64,000 nt of DNA from Nevskia sp. GTDB lineage: Bacteria > Pseudomonadota > Gammaproteobacteria > Nevskiales > Nevskiaceae. The stretch lies in the NCBI GenBank assembly GCA_023229645.1, contig JALNYU010000013.1:61385-125384 (forward strand), given 5' to 3'. Position numbers and translations under genes: made by a program. Shown here piece by piece: positions 1 through 8,839 of this stretch (the stretch's first letter is position 1; every line of letters starts with the position of its first letter). The notes below the pieces were generated by a model. It saw only the letters and a list, made by a program, of their open reading frames with translations. It was not told where the DNA came from and searched no databases.

Positions 1-1292
1 TGTCGTACGCATTGCTCGCGGTTGCGCCGTTCCCAGGCCTGCGCCAGATCGCGCTGTTCTGCTGCGTCGGCTTGATCGCCGCGTACGGCGCGGTCATGGG
101 CTGGTTCCCGGCCAGCGTACGCCCCGCGCCGCAAGCCGCGGCCGAGCGCGTGCATCGGCAGTTCAGCGCGCTACAAGTCGTACGCCAGCAAGTGCAGAAG
201 CAGCGGCGGTTGTTGCAAGTTATCGGCGTCGCACTCGTAGTGTTTACGATCTGGGGGCTGACCCGGCTGCAGTTTGCCGACAGCATTCGCGTTCTGCAGC
301 CGGAAACGCCGGCCTTATTCGAGCAGGAAAAGCAGGTGCGGGCGCTGATCGGCTCAGTCGGCGAAGGCCGCTTCATTCTCGTTCGCGGCGCCAGCGCCGA
401 AGCAGTACTGGAAACCGAGGAAACGCTGCGCCAGCAGTTGGACGCGTTAGTCACGCAGCAGGCCTTGCTCGGTTATAGCGCGGTGTCGAAAGCGCTGCCG
501 TCGCAGGCGCGGCAGCAGGCGAATCACCAGCTATTGGCTGAGCATGTGTATGCACCACAAGGCCTCGCGCCGCGCTTCATGCGCGAGCTGGGATTTGCGG
601 ATGCCCAAATCGCACAGCGGCTGCAGGCGTTCAACGAAAATTGGCAGCCGATGCAGCCAGCGACGTGGCTCGCCACGCCTGGCGCAGAGCCGTATCAGCA
701 TCTCTGGCTCGGCGACATCGGCGATGGTCGATGGGCCAGCGTGATTACCTTGGCCACGCTGCGCGATGCCGATGCCGTTGCCGCCGCGGCCACCAGTGTG
801 CCGGGCGCGCGGTTTGTCGACCGCATTTCTGAAGTGTCCACCGTATTGCAGCATTATCGGGAGCGCGCACTTTTATTGGTCGCGATTGCGGCGGTTGCTT
901 CCGGCCTGCTACTGGCGTTTGCGTACGGTTTGAACCGCGGGTTCCGATTAATGATCGCACCCGTTGCCTCGTGCCTCGTTACGCTGGCGATATTCGGCTT
1001 TTCCGGTATCGCGGTAACGTTTTTTCACGTTGTCGCCTTGCATCTGGTCACCGGCTTATCGATGGAATACGCAATTCTGCTGTTGCTCCCACAGTGGCGC
1101 GGTCCGGCGGCGCTGTTTTCGGCGACGCTGGCGGCGGGTTTGGCGTTGCTGGCGTTCGGCCTGCTCGCGTTTAGCGCCACGCCGTTCATTCATAGCCTGG
1201 GTATCACCGTTGCAATCGGCGTTTTGCTTGGGTTTGTCTTCGCGTTTATCGGCAATACCCTGCATCCTGCGGCTGCCGCAGCGAGCCGCTAG
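1..1292 (+). CDS. MMPL/RND-type exporter, C-terminal part (5' end outside window)
   Basis: The reading frame is open from the left edge, so this is the C-terminal 430 or so residues of a longer inner-membrane protein. A hydrophobic segment at the start is followed by a basic linker, another membrane segment, a large periplasmic loop, and a terminal bundle of about five hydrophobic helices (from about nt 860 on) containing GLSMEYAILLLLP. That is the pattern of the second half of an RND/MMPL transporter. It is followed by a DUF3261 lipoprotein and a FabG-like reductase, an order known from aryl-polyene and xanthomonadin clusters, where the MMPL protein is thought to move the polyene lipid towards the outer membrane. 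The family call rests on topology and context. The substrate is inferred. Confidence 0.75.
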   Translation, partial: SYALLAVAPFPGLRQIALFCCVGLIAAYGAVMGWFPASVRPAPQAAAERVHRQFSALQVVRQQVQKQRRLLQVIGVALVVFTIWGLTRLQFADSIRVLQPETPALFEQEKQVRALIGSVGEGRFILVRGASAEAVLETEETLRQQLDALVTQQALLGYSAVSKALPSQARQQANHQLLAEHVYAPQGLAPRFMRELGFADAQIAQRLQAFNENWQPMQPATWLATPGAEPYQHLWLGDIGDGRWASVITLATLRDADAVAAAATSVPGARFVDRISEVSTVLQHYRERALLLVAIAAVASGLLLAFAYGLNRGFRLMIAPVASCLVTLAIFGFSGIAVTFFHVVALHLVTGLSMEYAILLLLPQWRGPAALFSATLAAGLALLAFGLLAFSATPFIHSLGITVAIGVLLGFVFAFIGNTLHPAAAAASR

Positions 1293-1334
1293 ACTGCGGC
1301 CAGCGCCGTTCGGCCGGATTTCAGAGTGATCGAT

Positions 1335-1925
1335 ATGGCAGTTAGGTTTTCAGCGGTCCGTAGCGTTTTTGTACGCGCGTTCGGACTCTTCAATTTGGCG
1401 CTATTGCTAAACGGCTGCGTGCTTCTGCGGCCGCAGACGCCGCCGACGCCACCGCTGTTATCACCCGCCGCGCTGGGCGCTGCGCACGTTGCTAGCCAGT
1501 CGCTGAACATCGCGTTCGGAACGGACGACTTAAGCCTGCAGTGCGCGCTGCAAGCCAGCGCGGAAGGCATAACGCTAATCGCCGTCGGCCCACTCGGTCA
1601 GCGGGCGCTGACGCTGAATTACGATGGGAACGTTTTGCACGCTGACAAAGGCCCGTACGTGCCGTCAGCATTCCCGCCGGAACAGGTGTTGTCGGATCTA
1701 CAACTGGTGTTATGGCCGAACGCGGCATGGCAGCAGCGGCTTGTCGGCAGCGAATGGCAAATGGCGGAGCCGCGGCCGGGTTTGCGCCGCCTGCGTTATC
1801 GCGGCCGGCTGGTTGCCGAGGTGCACTACGCCGACGCAGCGACGGGCGATCCGTGGAATCGTCGCGCCTGGCTCAGCAATCTCGCCTACGGCTATACGCT
1901 GGATATCAGCACGTTGTCGCAATGA
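1335..1925 (+). CDS. DUF3261-type outer-membrane lipoprotein of an aryl-polyene-like cluster
   Basis: A protein of about 196 residues with an N-terminal hydrophobic stretch ending in the lipobox LLNGC, so it is probably lipidated and membrane-anchored. ATG 1335 is preferred to the in-frame GTG at 1326. A short proline-rich linker leads into a single globular domain that ends in WLSNLAYGYTLDI. Size, lipobox and position between an MMPL exporter and a ketoreductase match the DUF3261 proteins of aryl-polyene loci. These are thought to help place the product in the outer membrane, but their exact role is unknown. The stop codon overlaps the fabG-like start (ATGA), which indicates translational coupling. 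Confidence 0.7.
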   Translation: MAVRFSAVRSVFVRAFGLFNLALLLNGCVLLRPQTPPTPPLLSPAALGAAHVASQSLNIAFGTDDLSLQCALQASAEGITLIAVGPLGQRALTLNYDGNVLHADKGPYVPSAFPPEQVLSDLQLVLWPNAAWQQRLVGSEWQMAEPRPGLRRLRYRGRLVAEVHYADAATGDPWNRRAWLSNLAYGYTLDISTLSQ

Positions 1926-2656
1926 GCACAGCGCGCCGCTGGCTGCTTGTCACCGGCGCGAGCCGCGGCATCGGCCGCGCAATTGCATTGAAATTGGCGC
2001 AGGACGGCTACGGCATCATTGCGCATTGCCGCAGCGCGCCGGAACGCTTAGCGCCGCTGTGTGCCGAGATTGCTGCGGTTGGCAGCGAGGCGCGGGCACT
2101 GGCGTTCGATATTGCCGACCGCGCCGCCGTTGCCGCCGCGCTCGAATCTGAGTTAATTGCACACGGCCCGCCGTACGGCGTGATCTGCAACGCCGGTCTG
2201 GCACAAGACGGCACCTTCGCCGGCATGAGCGGCGAAGCCTGGGATACGGTGTTAACCGCCAATCTGGATGGTTTCTACAACGTGCTGCAGCCGCTGATGT
2301 TGCCGATGATCCGGCAGCGCCGCGGCGGGCGGGTTGTCGTGTTGTCGTCAGTCGCAGGGCAGATCGGCAATCGTGGGCAAGTGAATTACAGCGCCGCGAA
2401 AGCAGGGTTGATCGGTGCTGCGAAGGCGTTGGCGCTGGAGTTGGCGAGCCGCGGCATCACGGTAAATTGCGTAGCGCCGGGTTTGATCGAAACCGACATG
2501 ATCGCCGCCGCGCCGCGCGAAGACTTGCTCAAGCTGATCCCCGCCGGCCGCATCGGCCGCGCCGAGGAAGTTGCGGCGCTCGTGTCTTATCTCTGTTCAG
2601 ACGCGGCGGCTTACGTCACGCGGCAAGTCATCGGCATCAACGGCGGCCTATGTTGA
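1922..2656 (+). CDS. fabG: 3-oxoacyl-ACP reductase (FabG-like short-chain dehydrogenase)
   Basis: A 244-residue SDR, the usual FabG length. It has the Rossmann nucleotide-binding motif TGASRGIG near the N-terminus, the NAG motif, a catalytic Ser in VVVLSSVAGQ and the catalytic YSAAK. The C-terminus reads QVIGINGGLC, like the FabG VxGGxxM end. It should reduce 3-oxoacyl-ACP with NADPH in the cytoplasm. The start ATG overlaps the stop of the preceding lipoprotein gene, so it belongs to the same operon and most likely serves aryl-polyene chain elongation rather than housekeeping fatty acid synthesis. The gene symbol reflects enzyme type, not proven orthology to the essential fabG. Confidence 0.85.
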   Translation: MSTARRWLLVTGASRGIGRAIALKLAQDGYGIIAHCRSAPERLAPLCAEIAAVGSEARALAFDIADRAAVAAALESELIAHGPPYGVICNAGLAQDGTFAGMSGEAWDTVLTANLDGFYNVLQPLMLPMIRQRRGGRVVVLSSVAGQIGNRGQVNYSAAKAGLIGAAKALALELASRGITVNCVAPGLIETDMIAAAPREDLLKLIPAGRIGRAEEVAALVSYLCSDAAAYVTRQVIGINGGLC

Positions 2657-2679
2657 ACAGCGCGCCGTTGTAGCGGCGC

Positions 2680-3783
2680 TTACTTCGCGTGAGGGGCTGT
2701 TGCGGCTGGCGCAGCCGGTGCTGGTGCGGGCGTCGCTGTAGTCGGTGGCTTTACCGCTGCTGCCGGTGTGCTAGCAGCTGCTGGAACTGCTTCATGTGTC
2801 GCAGCGGCTTCGGGCGCTGGCGCTTCTGTTGGCGGCGTTTCGATTTCGTCATCGGTCGGGTTCAGGTTGCCGCCAGAGTATTCGCGTGCCTGCTCACCCG
2901 TTGCAGCTTCTTCGGCGGCTTTGGTCATCACGATAATGCTGATCCGGCGGTTACTCGGCGCCTGCGGGTTGGTTTTGTCGAATAACACCGACGACGATAA
3001 GCCGACGACGAGCGATACTTTATCGTCGCTTAGGCCGCCAGCAACTAAGGCGCGTCGGGCGGCGTTAGCGCGGTCGGCAGAAAGCTCCCAGTTTGTGTAG
3101 CCGTTCTGGGTGCTGTATGGCGTGGCGTCGGTATGGCCGCTGATACTGATTCGATTCGGTACTTCCTGAATAAATTGCGCCAATTCCTTAAGGATCGCGA
3201 CACTGTAATTCTTTGGGCTGGCGCCGCCGAGATCGAACATCGGCCGATTTTGTTTATCGACGATTTGGATCCGCAGGCCGGCTGGTGTGATGTCCAGTAG
3301 CAACTGATCTTTGAACGGCTCCAAAGCCTGGCTTGCCTCGATAGCGGCGTTCAGCTCTGCCATTAGGGATTCCAATCTTTTCTTTTCCAGCTTCTTGGCT
3401 TTTTTCTTGATCTCTTCTGGATTGTCGAGATCTGGCGCTGCTGCCGCCGCTAACGATTTACCGTCGGCGATATCGGAATTTTCTCGCGGCACTTTCATAT
3501 TGGCACCGAGCTTGATCATGCTCGTGCTGGCGCCGCCGGGGCCGTTGGCGCCAACAGCCGGTGCATTGGCGCGGCCGTGGGACAAACTCGGATTATTGAA
3601 GTATTCGGCAATGCCGCCGCGCTGTTCTTTTGTTGTCGCGGCAACCAGCCACATCAACAAAAAGAACGCCATCATCGCCGTGGCAAAGTCGGCGAACGCA
3701 ACCTTCCAAGCACCGCCGTGGTGGCCGCCACCTTGTACTTTCTTAATCCGCCGGATAACCGGCGGCAGCTCATTCTTGGCCAT
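2680..3783 (-). CDS. motB: Flagellar motor stator protein MotB
   Basis: A 367-residue protein with a short basic N-terminus, one transmembrane helix (about residues 28-48) and a C-terminal OmpA-like peptidoglycan-binding domain with ISGHTDATP. The proton-carrying aspartate is present at position 32, in the helix motif ADFATAMMAFF. It pairs with MotA to form the proton-driven stator and anchors it to the cell wall. motB starts 1 nt after the motA stop, so the two are co-transcribed. The tail after residue 300 is a long Ala/Pro/Thr-rich low-complexity extension that most MotB proteins lack. No other flagellar genes are in the window. The gene converges on the fabG-like gene with only about 23 nt between them. 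Confidence 0.95.
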   Translation of the reverse strand: MAKNELPPVIRRIKKVQGGGHHGGAWKVAFADFATAMMAFFLLMWLVAATTKEQRGGIAEYFNNPSLSHGRANAPAVGANGPGGASTSMIKLGANMKVPRENSDIADGKSLAAAAAPDLDNPEEIKKKAKKLEKKRLESLMAELNAAIEASQALEPFKDQLLLDITPAGLRIQIVDKQNRPMFDLGGASPKNYSVAILKELAQFIQEVPNRISISGHTDATPYSTQNGYTNWELSADRANAARRALVAGGLSDDKVSLVVGLSSSVLFDKTNPQAPSNRRISIIVMTKAAEEAATGEQAREYSGGNLNPTDDEIETPPTEAPAPEAAATHEAVPAAASTPAAAVKPPTTATPAPAPAAPAATAPHAK

Positions 3784-3784
3784 A

Positions 3785-4639
3785 TTATTTCTGGCCTTTC
3801 AGATGCGCTTCCAAGTCAGCAAAGCTCGGGCGCACGTCGGCGGCCAGCGATTTACGGGCAAACTCCACCGAGATATTCGGGTTGTAGCCGTGCAGGTTGG
3901 TGATCAGGGCCGCAGTGACGCATTCATAGGCCTTGGCGTCTTCTTTTGCACGTACTTCCAGCGCCACTGCCAGCGGGCCGATAAAGCCGTACGCCAACAA
4001 AATACCGAGGAAGGTACCGACCAGCGCCGCCGCAACGTGCTCGCCGACCACCGAAATATCGCCGCCGATCGAGCCCATCGTTGTCACGATGCCGAGCACC
4101 GCCGCGACAATGCCAAAGCCCGGCAGCGAGTCTGAAACCCTGCTCAGCGCATGGGCCGGCGCCTCGGCTTCGTGGTGATGCGTTTCCATTACGCGTTCGA
4201 GCAACGGTTCCAATTCGTTCGGATTCATGCCGCCGGACACGATCATGCGCAAGCAGTCGGTAATGAATTCGAGTAGATGGTGATCTTTGAGAATGCTCGG
4301 ATATTTCTGGAAGAGCGCACTTTGCTCGGGTTCTTCAACATGCGCTTCCAAAGACATCAGGCCGTCTTTACGGGCGGTCATCAGCAGCTCGTAGAGCACC
4401 GACAGGAGGTCCAGATAATTTTGCTTCTTATATTTCGGGCCTTTGAGTACGGCAATCAGGCTCGCAAAAACTTCCTTAACCACCTTCATCGGGTTGGAAA
4501 TCAGGAAGCCGCCGAATGCCGCGCCGCCGATGATCAGCAACTCAAAGGGCTGCCACAGCGCTAGGAGATGTCCGTGCGAGAGAACGAAGCCACCCAACAC
4601 ACTGATAATGACAACGATGGTTCCGACGATCAGCAGCAT
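3785..4639 (-). CDS. motA: Flagellar motor stator protein MotA
   Basis: A 284-residue inner-membrane protein with four predicted membrane segments, an N-terminal pair and a C-terminal pair around a cytoplasmic loop rich in charged residues. The conserved proline motif SLPGFGIVAAVLGIV sits before the third helix. The start is taken at ATG 4639 (MLLIVGTIVV) because MotA proteins begin directly with the first helix. The frame is open for 15 more codons to a GTG at 4684, but that would add an atypical acidic leader. Together with MotB it forms the proton-conducting stator unit that drives flagellar rotation. The promoter should lie in the AT-rich gap upstream. Confidence 0.94.
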   Translation of the reverse strand: MLLIVGTIVVIISVLGGFVLSHGHLLALWQPFELLIIGGAAFGGFLISNPMKVVKEVFASLIAVLKGPKYKKQNYLDLLSVLYELLMTARKDGLMSLEAHVEEPEQSALFQKYPSILKDHHLLEFITDCLRMIVSGGMNPNELEPLLERVMETHHHEAEAPAHALSRVSDSLPGFGIVAAVLGIVTTMGSIGGDISVVGEHVAAALVGTFLGILLAYGFIGPLAVALEVRAKEDAKAYECVTAALITNLHGYNPNISVEFARKSLAADVRPSFADLEAHLKGQK

Positions 4640-5062
4640 TTGATTGTCCAAATTGGTAAGGCAGGGGTCGCTATCTATCGGCACTGACGGCGAAAAGCTG
4701 AAGGGACCCGAGCAGCATTTGTACCTGTTCGTTAGTGGGGCGGTTACAGATTCGTCGTCGTCAGGGAATTACGGCGATCAACATTAATAATATTTTGATT
4801 GTTAAACAAAATATTATTTTCACGCGCTGGTGGGGATGGCGCAGTAGTCGTGAAGTGGGCCACATTTGCGCGTCAATGATCGGACGCGGGCCATCGGATT
4901 GCTGACGTTACGCTAGGCGGATTCCTGACAAGGCCTGGGCGCCGAAAACCATAATGTGCCGGTGCAGTCGGGTTCGGACATGACACACGGCGCTCGGATT
5001 GGCAGCGCCATCAATCAATCTGCGGCGTTATTGCAATGCGCAGGCGTGCGGGCGCTGCGACG
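4640..5062. other. Intergenic region upstream of motA
   Basis: No gene is visible. The segment carries the motAB promoter side (minus strand) and the 3' side of the metallophosphoesterase gene. It holds a strongly AT-rich perfect inverted repeat at 4786-4818. On the minus strand, GCCGTAA at 4769-4775 resembles part of a flagellar sigma-28 -10 box (GCCGATAA), but a convincing -35 is not seen. Confidence 0.6.
4786..4818. repeat. Perfect 12-bp inverted repeat, AT-rich, upstream of motA
   Basis: The arms AATAATATTTTG (4786-4797) and CAAAATATTATT (4807-4818) are exact reverse complements around a 9-nt loop. Eleven of the twelve bases in each arm are A/T, in otherwise GC-rich DNA. It lies about 150 nt upstream of the motA start. 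It could be an operator for a dimeric regulator or a cruciform/terminator-like structure; no flanking gene ends close enough to make a terminator the obvious reading. Confidence 0.7.
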
Positions 5063-5800
5063 CTAAGGCATATAGCCACAAGCAAGCGCGTGCGCCCAAT
5101 CCGGCCTTTGCCGTGTACGCGCCAATTCGGCCATCGCGGCGTGATCGTAGGGGACTGCGACCAGCGTCGACACCCAGCCGCTGTCTCGGCGTTCAACCAG
5201 CGCGTAGCGGGCATCCGGCGAGCCGTTTTCAATCGCATGCGGGTACGGTCGTTCGTCGCTATAGGCTTGCAGCCCGACGCTGCCTGGGTTGACGATCAAT
5301 TGCCCGCTTGTGGTACGCACCGAGCGCGGCACATGCGTGTGTCCACAGAGAATCAGTTCGGCCTCAACCTTGCCAAGACGGGCGCCGACTTCTTTTGGCG
5401 TGGCGGCGCGCATACCGGCAGGCGTTACCGTTTCGAGGAAATACTCGAAATCACAGCTTGGAGTGCCGTGGCAGAGCAAGATCGTCGGCTGGTAGTGCAG
5501 GCAGGGTTTGAGCGTTGCCAGCCAGGCGAATTCATTGGCGCTCAGTTGCGCGTGGGCGTAGGCGTCAGACGCACTCCGTTGCCCCGGCCCCTGCGTGAGC
5601 AATTGACGCTCGTGATTGCCGGCGAGGTGCGTCCAGTTCTGCGCCATCAGAAATTGTGCCGTTTCCAGCGGCAGCAGAGGGCCTGACAAACTATCGCCAA
5701 GATTCACCACCGCATCGGCGCCACGGCGCTGAATATCGGCGACTACCGCCTCTAGCGCCGGCAGATTGCCGTGAACATCGGTGACGACGGCGATACGCAT
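5063..5800 (-). CDS. Calcineurin-like metallophosphoesterase (YfcE/MPP family)
   Basis: A 245-residue cytoplasmic protein with the metal-binding motifs of the metallophosphoesterase superfamily in order: TDVHGN at the N-terminus, GDSLSG, GNHE, a His in LLCHGTP, and GHTH followed by NPGSVG. All di-metal ligands appear to be present, so it should be an active phosphohydrolase. The substrate cannot be read from sequence; relatives act on phosphodiesters, dinucleotides or phosphoproteins. It lies 9 nt downstream of the small DUF1161 gene on the same strand and may share its transcript. Confidence 0.85.
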   Translation of the reverse strand: MRIAVVTDVHGNLPALEAVVADIQRRGADAVVNLGDSLSGPLLPLETAQFLMAQNWTHLAGNHERQLLTQGPGQRSASDAYAHAQLSANEFAWLATLKPCLHYQPTILLCHGTPSCDFEYFLETVTPAGMRAATPKEVGARLGKVEAELILCGHTHVPRSVRTTSGQLIVNPGSVGLQAYSDERPYPHAIENGSPDARYALVERRDSGWVSTLVAVPYDHAAMAELARTRQRPDWAHALACGYMP

Positions 5801-5809
5801 CGCCCGCGC

Positions 5810-6028
5810 TTAGCCTTTCTTATAGGTGATTTTCTTGGTGCCGCCATCGCAACTGCCGACGACGGTGGCTGCACCCACATCGTTGTTCGGCACCACGTCA
5901 AGGTGGTACGACTTGACGCCTTTGGCTTCGAGTTTGGCCATGATTTCGGTCTGCAATTCCGTGCACGGTTTCGCGGCTGAAGCAGCGGCGGCGGCGAGTA
6001 AAGTCAGGAATAAAAAAGATTTTTTCAT
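5810..6028 (-). CDS. Small periplasmic DUF1161-type protein
   Basis: A 72-residue protein with a clear Sec signal peptide (MKKSFLFLTLLAAAAASAA) and a mature part of about 53 residues with two cysteines, in KPCTEL and VVGSCDGG. These could form a disulfide in the periplasm. The spacing of the cysteines, KGVKSYHLDVVP and the KITY ending fit the DUF1161 family, whose function is unknown. It sits between the tyrosine phosphatase and phosphoesterase genes on the same strand. Confidence 0.75.
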   Translation of the reverse strand: MKKSFLFLTLLAAAAASAAKPCTELQTEIMAKLEAKGVKSYHLDVVPNNDVGAATVVGSCDGGTKKITYKKG

Positions 6029-6102
6029 TGAACGTTGGTCAACCAGCCGCAGTGATCAAAAGCATGCCGTTTCTTGCCGTCAGCGTGCAAGCAAACGCCG
6101 CA

Positions 6103-6792
6103 TCATTCTCGTCTCAGGATCTTATCAACGAGCTGATTCGCCCAAAAATTAGAACGGAATGATGCCTTTACGGCTTCTTCGTCGTAATGATTTTCGGCCC
6201 AATCTTTGAAGTCGGCGCCGGGGTGGGCGGCTTGCCAGCTACCCCAGGCTTCGAGGAAGTGATCGAGCACGCCGGTTTTGGCTTGGCGCAGATGGCCGTG
6301 GCGCCAAAACGCCATTTGCTGACGCATCGCTGACTTTAACGGCTGGCCCTGCAGAATCAGGTAGATCGTGCTGACCATGCCAGCGCGGTCAGCGCCGGAT
6401 TTGCAGTGAATCAGCAGCGGTTTCGGCAGCGTTGTCAGCAGTTCGATGATGCCGAGTACTTGCTGGCGCGACGGCGCGCTGCGCGAAGGCAGCGGGAAGT
6501 GCACGAGCTTAAGACCGATGCGCTTGCAGGTATCCCATTCAAGCTGGTTCGAGCCCAGGTGCTGCTCGTTGCCGCGTAGGCTGAGTACCGTACGGATCCC
6601 CGCGCGTTGGGCCGCACGCAGTTGATACGGCATCGGATGGCCGCAGCGGTGCAATTCTGGCGTTACCGCCAGCCGTGTGTTGTAGATGAAGCGGAAAAAC
6701 GAGTGATCCAGAAACAGCATATTCAGCCAAGCTTTAAAACGCAGCCAGGGCGTCAGCAGCGGCAGATCGGGCGGGTCAGTGGCAGTGCTCAT
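6103..6792 (-). CDS. Protein tyrosine / dual-specificity phosphatase
   Basis: A 229-residue protein carrying the Cys-based phosphatase P-loop HCKSGADRAG (catalytic Cys near residue 129) and an upstream TVLSLRGN strand typical of the DSP/PTP fold. The N-terminus has an amphipathic hydrophobic stretch (WLRFKAWLNMLFLDHSFFRF) that could be membrane-associated. Relatives are often annotated as tyrosine phosphatases next to lipid A genes, and this gene lies 21 nt downstream of kdsB on the same strand. A role in dephosphorylating an envelope or LPS-linked substrate is possible but is only an inference from position. Confidence 0.82.
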   Translation of the reverse strand: MSTATDPPDLPLLTPWLRFKAWLNMLFLDHSFFRFIYNTRLAVTPELHRCGHPMPYQLRAAQRAGIRTVLSLRGNEQHLGSNQLEWDTCKRIGLKLVHFPLPSRSAPSRQQVLGIIELLTTLPKPLLIHCKSGADRAGMVSTIYLILQGQPLKSAMRQQMAFWRHGHLRQAKTGVLDHFLEAWGSWQAAHPGADFKDWAENHYDEEAVKASFRSNFWANQLVDKILRRE

Positions 6793-6813
6793 CGGCGGAT
6801 TATCGGCGCTGTT

Positions 6814-7578
6814 TCAAGACAATTCGGCGATGCTGGCGGCCACGGCCTGCAAATCGTCTTCGGTATCAACCCCACGCGGCGGCGGGGTTTGCGAAATGCC
6901 CACGCGGATACGCAATCCGTGCGCGAGTGCGCGCAGCTGCTCCAATGCTTCACAGTGTTCCAGCGCCGCGGGTGGTAGCGCGCTGAAGCGACGCAGCGCA
7001 CCGGTCCGGTAGGCGTAAAGCCCGATATGGCGGAACGCTAAGCCTGCCGGCAGCGGTGATTCGGCGCTGCCGCCCTCGCGCTTCCAAGGGATCGGCGCGC
7101 GCGAGAAATACAGCGCGCGGCCGGCTTCGTCGAGCACCACTTTGACGAAATTCGGGTTCAGCCAATCTTCGCGCCGGTGCAGCGGGTGGCAGAGCGTGGC
7201 GATGTCGGCGTCGGGGTCGGTTTCCAACAGGCGCGCGGCTTCGCGGATCATCGCCGGCGGCATCAGCGGCTCGTCGCCTTGCAGATTGACGACGACAGTG
7301 TCTTCAGCCCAGCCGGCGCTTTGCGCGATTTCGTTAACGCGGTCGGTGCCGGATTGATGCGTGGGCGAAGTCAGCCGAGCGTCGGCGCCGAAGCCGCGGC
7401 AGGCGGCGAGCACTTCAGCATCGTCGGTGGCGATGATGACGGCGTCAGCGCCGGCCTGCTGCGCGGCCTGCCAAGTCCATTGCACCATCGGCTTGCCAGC
7501 CAGCAGGCGCAGTACTTTGCGCGGTAAGCGCGTAGAACCGAGCCGGGCCGGAATGACAACGGTGAATGCGGTACTCAC
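6814..7578 (-). CDS. kdsB: 3-deoxy-manno-octulosonate cytidylyltransferase (CMP-Kdo synthetase)
   Basis: A 254-residue protein of normal KdsB length beginning with the nucleotidyltransferase motif VVIPARLGSTRLPRKVL. It also has the NLQGDEPLMP loop that binds magnesium and CTP, and the conserved RHIGLYAYR. It activates Kdo with CTP to CMP-Kdo for lipopolysaccharide inner-core synthesis in the cytoplasm. It is the fourth gene in a minus-strand run msbA, lpxK, Trm112-like, kdsB, so the locus supplies and exports Kdo2-lipid A. Confidence 0.95.
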   Translation of the reverse strand: MSTAFTVVIPARLGSTRLPRKVLRLLAGKPMVQWTWQAAQQAGADAVIIATDDAEVLAACRGFGADARLTSPTHQSGTDRVNEIAQSAGWAEDTVVVNLQGDEPLMPPAMIREAARLLETDPDADIATLCHPLHRREDWLNPNFVKVVLDEAGRALYFSRAPIPWKREGGSAESPLPAGLAFRHIGLYAYRTGALRRFSALPPAALEHCEALEQLRALAHGLRIRVGISQTPPPRGVDTEDDLQAVAASIAELS

Positions 7579-7602
7579 CCGTGCTGGCTCAGACGCAGCT
7601 GA

Positions 7603-7788
7603 TCACAGCGCATCAAGCTCTTCGTCACTGAGTGCGCGAGCCTCCTCTTCGAGCATCACCGGAATATCGTCGCGTACCGGGTAGGCCAGGCGCGAGGCTT
7701 TGCACCACAGCTCTTGCGTCGCTGGGTGCCAGCTGAGCGGCGCCTTCGTAACCGGGCAGACGAGGATATCGAGCAGGCGTTTGTCCAT
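7603..7788 (-). CDS. Trm112-family small protein (UPF0434)
   Basis: A 61-residue protein starting [18 protein letters not shown], the hallmark of bacterial Trm112-like proteins found between lpxK and kdsB. ATG 7788 is chosen because the family starts exactly here; upstream in-frame sequence overlaps lpxK and is not conserved in type. The usual metal-binding cysteines are only partly present (CPVTK near the N-terminus and one Cys in LWCKAS), so metal binding is uncertain. Its role in LPS loci is unknown. Trm112 in other domains activates methyltransferases. Confidence 0.88.
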   Translation of the reverse strand: MDKRLLDILVCPVTKAPLSWHPATQELWCKASRLAYPVRDDIPVMLEEEARALSDEELDAL

Positions 7789-7846
7789 GAATAATTGGGG
7801 GATTTTTAGCGAATGGATGGATGCGTACTGCGCCGACGCGCGGCGT

Positions 7847-8839
7847 TTAGTCGCGCAGCTGAGCGAGCAATTCTCGCACACGCGCGGCGTCCGCGGCCTC
7901 AATCTGCGGTTCTATCGATACCGCCCAAAGCTGCGGCAGATCGAAGCTGACGCATTTAACGGCGTCTTTGTCGGTCATCAGCACCGGGCGGTCATCGTCA
8001 AAACAGAGATCGACCGGCGCGTAGCGGTAGTGATCCGGAAACGGGTGCGGAATCACCCGCAAGCCATGTGCACGCAGCGCCTCAAAAAAGCGAGTTGGGT
8101 TGCCGATGCCAGCAACAGCGTGCACGGTTTGGCCGGCGAAAGTTTCAATCGCGCGGGTTTCGTCATCCTGCAGGCGGCGCACGCGACGGGTGGCGATGTG
8201 CATCGTAATCGCTGGCGTGCTGCACGCGGGTAATGCTGCCGTACGCGCGCCGTTAACGACGATCAAATCAACAGTGTGCAGCCGCGCAGGCGGTTCGCGT
8301 AGCGGCCCAGCCGGCAAGCAGGCGCCGTTGCCGATGCCGCGGCTGCCGTCGATGACGCAAATCTCGAAATTCCGCGCCAGCCGGTAATGCTGCAGGCCGT
8401 CGTCGGCGATGATGATGTCGGCGTCGTGGTCGTCGAGTAACAACTGCGCGGCGGCAACGCGGTCCGGTGCGACCGCCACCGGTGCGCCAGTGCGGCGCGC
8501 GATCAGCGCCGGTTCGTCGCCGCAGTGCTCGGTCGAGGTTTCAGCGGTCACTCGCAGCGGATACGACGGCGCGCGGCCGCCATAGCCGCGGCTGACTACG
8601 CCCGGCCGCCAGCCAAGCGCGCGCAGCTCATTGATCAGCCAGATCACAAACGGCGTTTTGCCGGTGCCACCGACCGAAATATTGCCGACGATGACTACCG
8701 GCACCGGTAGATGGATGGCTTCGCTTTTACGCCGGGCTGCGATTCGGCCGGCGATGCCGCGGTACAGCACAGCCAGCGGCAGCAGCAGCCGGGGTGGGCG
8801 GGTGGACTGATACCAAAGGCGTTCGAGCCAAGTTTTCAT
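7847..8839 (-). CDS. lpxK: Tetraacyldisaccharide 4'-kinase LpxK
   Basis: A 330-residue protein with a hydrophobic N-terminal membrane-binding segment ([14 protein letters not shown]), the P-loop [13 protein letters not shown], and DDGLQHYRL with the catalytic Asp region. It phosphorylates the 4' position of the tetraacyldisaccharide lipid A precursor at the inner membrane, using ATP. The start overlaps the msbA stop by 4 nt (ATGA-type coupling), so the two are translated together, matching the widespread msbA-lpxK operon. Confidence 0.95.
   Translation of the reverse strand: MKTWLERLWYQSTRPPRLLLPLAVLYRGIAGRIAARRKSEAIHLPVPVVIVGNISVGGTGKTPFVIWLINELRALGWRPGVVSRGYGGRAPSYPLRVTAETSTEHCGDEPALIARRTGAPVAVAPDRVAAAQLLLDDHDADIIIADDGLQHYRLARNFEICVIDGSRGIGNGACLPAGPLREPPARLHTVDLIVVNGARTAALPACSTPAITMHIATRRVRRLQDDETRAIETFAGQTVHAVAGIGNPTRFFEALRAHGLRVIPHPFPDHYRYAPVDLCFDDDRPVLMTDKDAVKCVSFDLPQLWAVSIEPQIEAADAARVRELLAQLRD

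Noticed and set aside
3311..4135. Long plus-strand reading frame opposite motA/motB
   Set aside because: It is the antisense shadow of two clear genes with conserved motifs on the minus strand.
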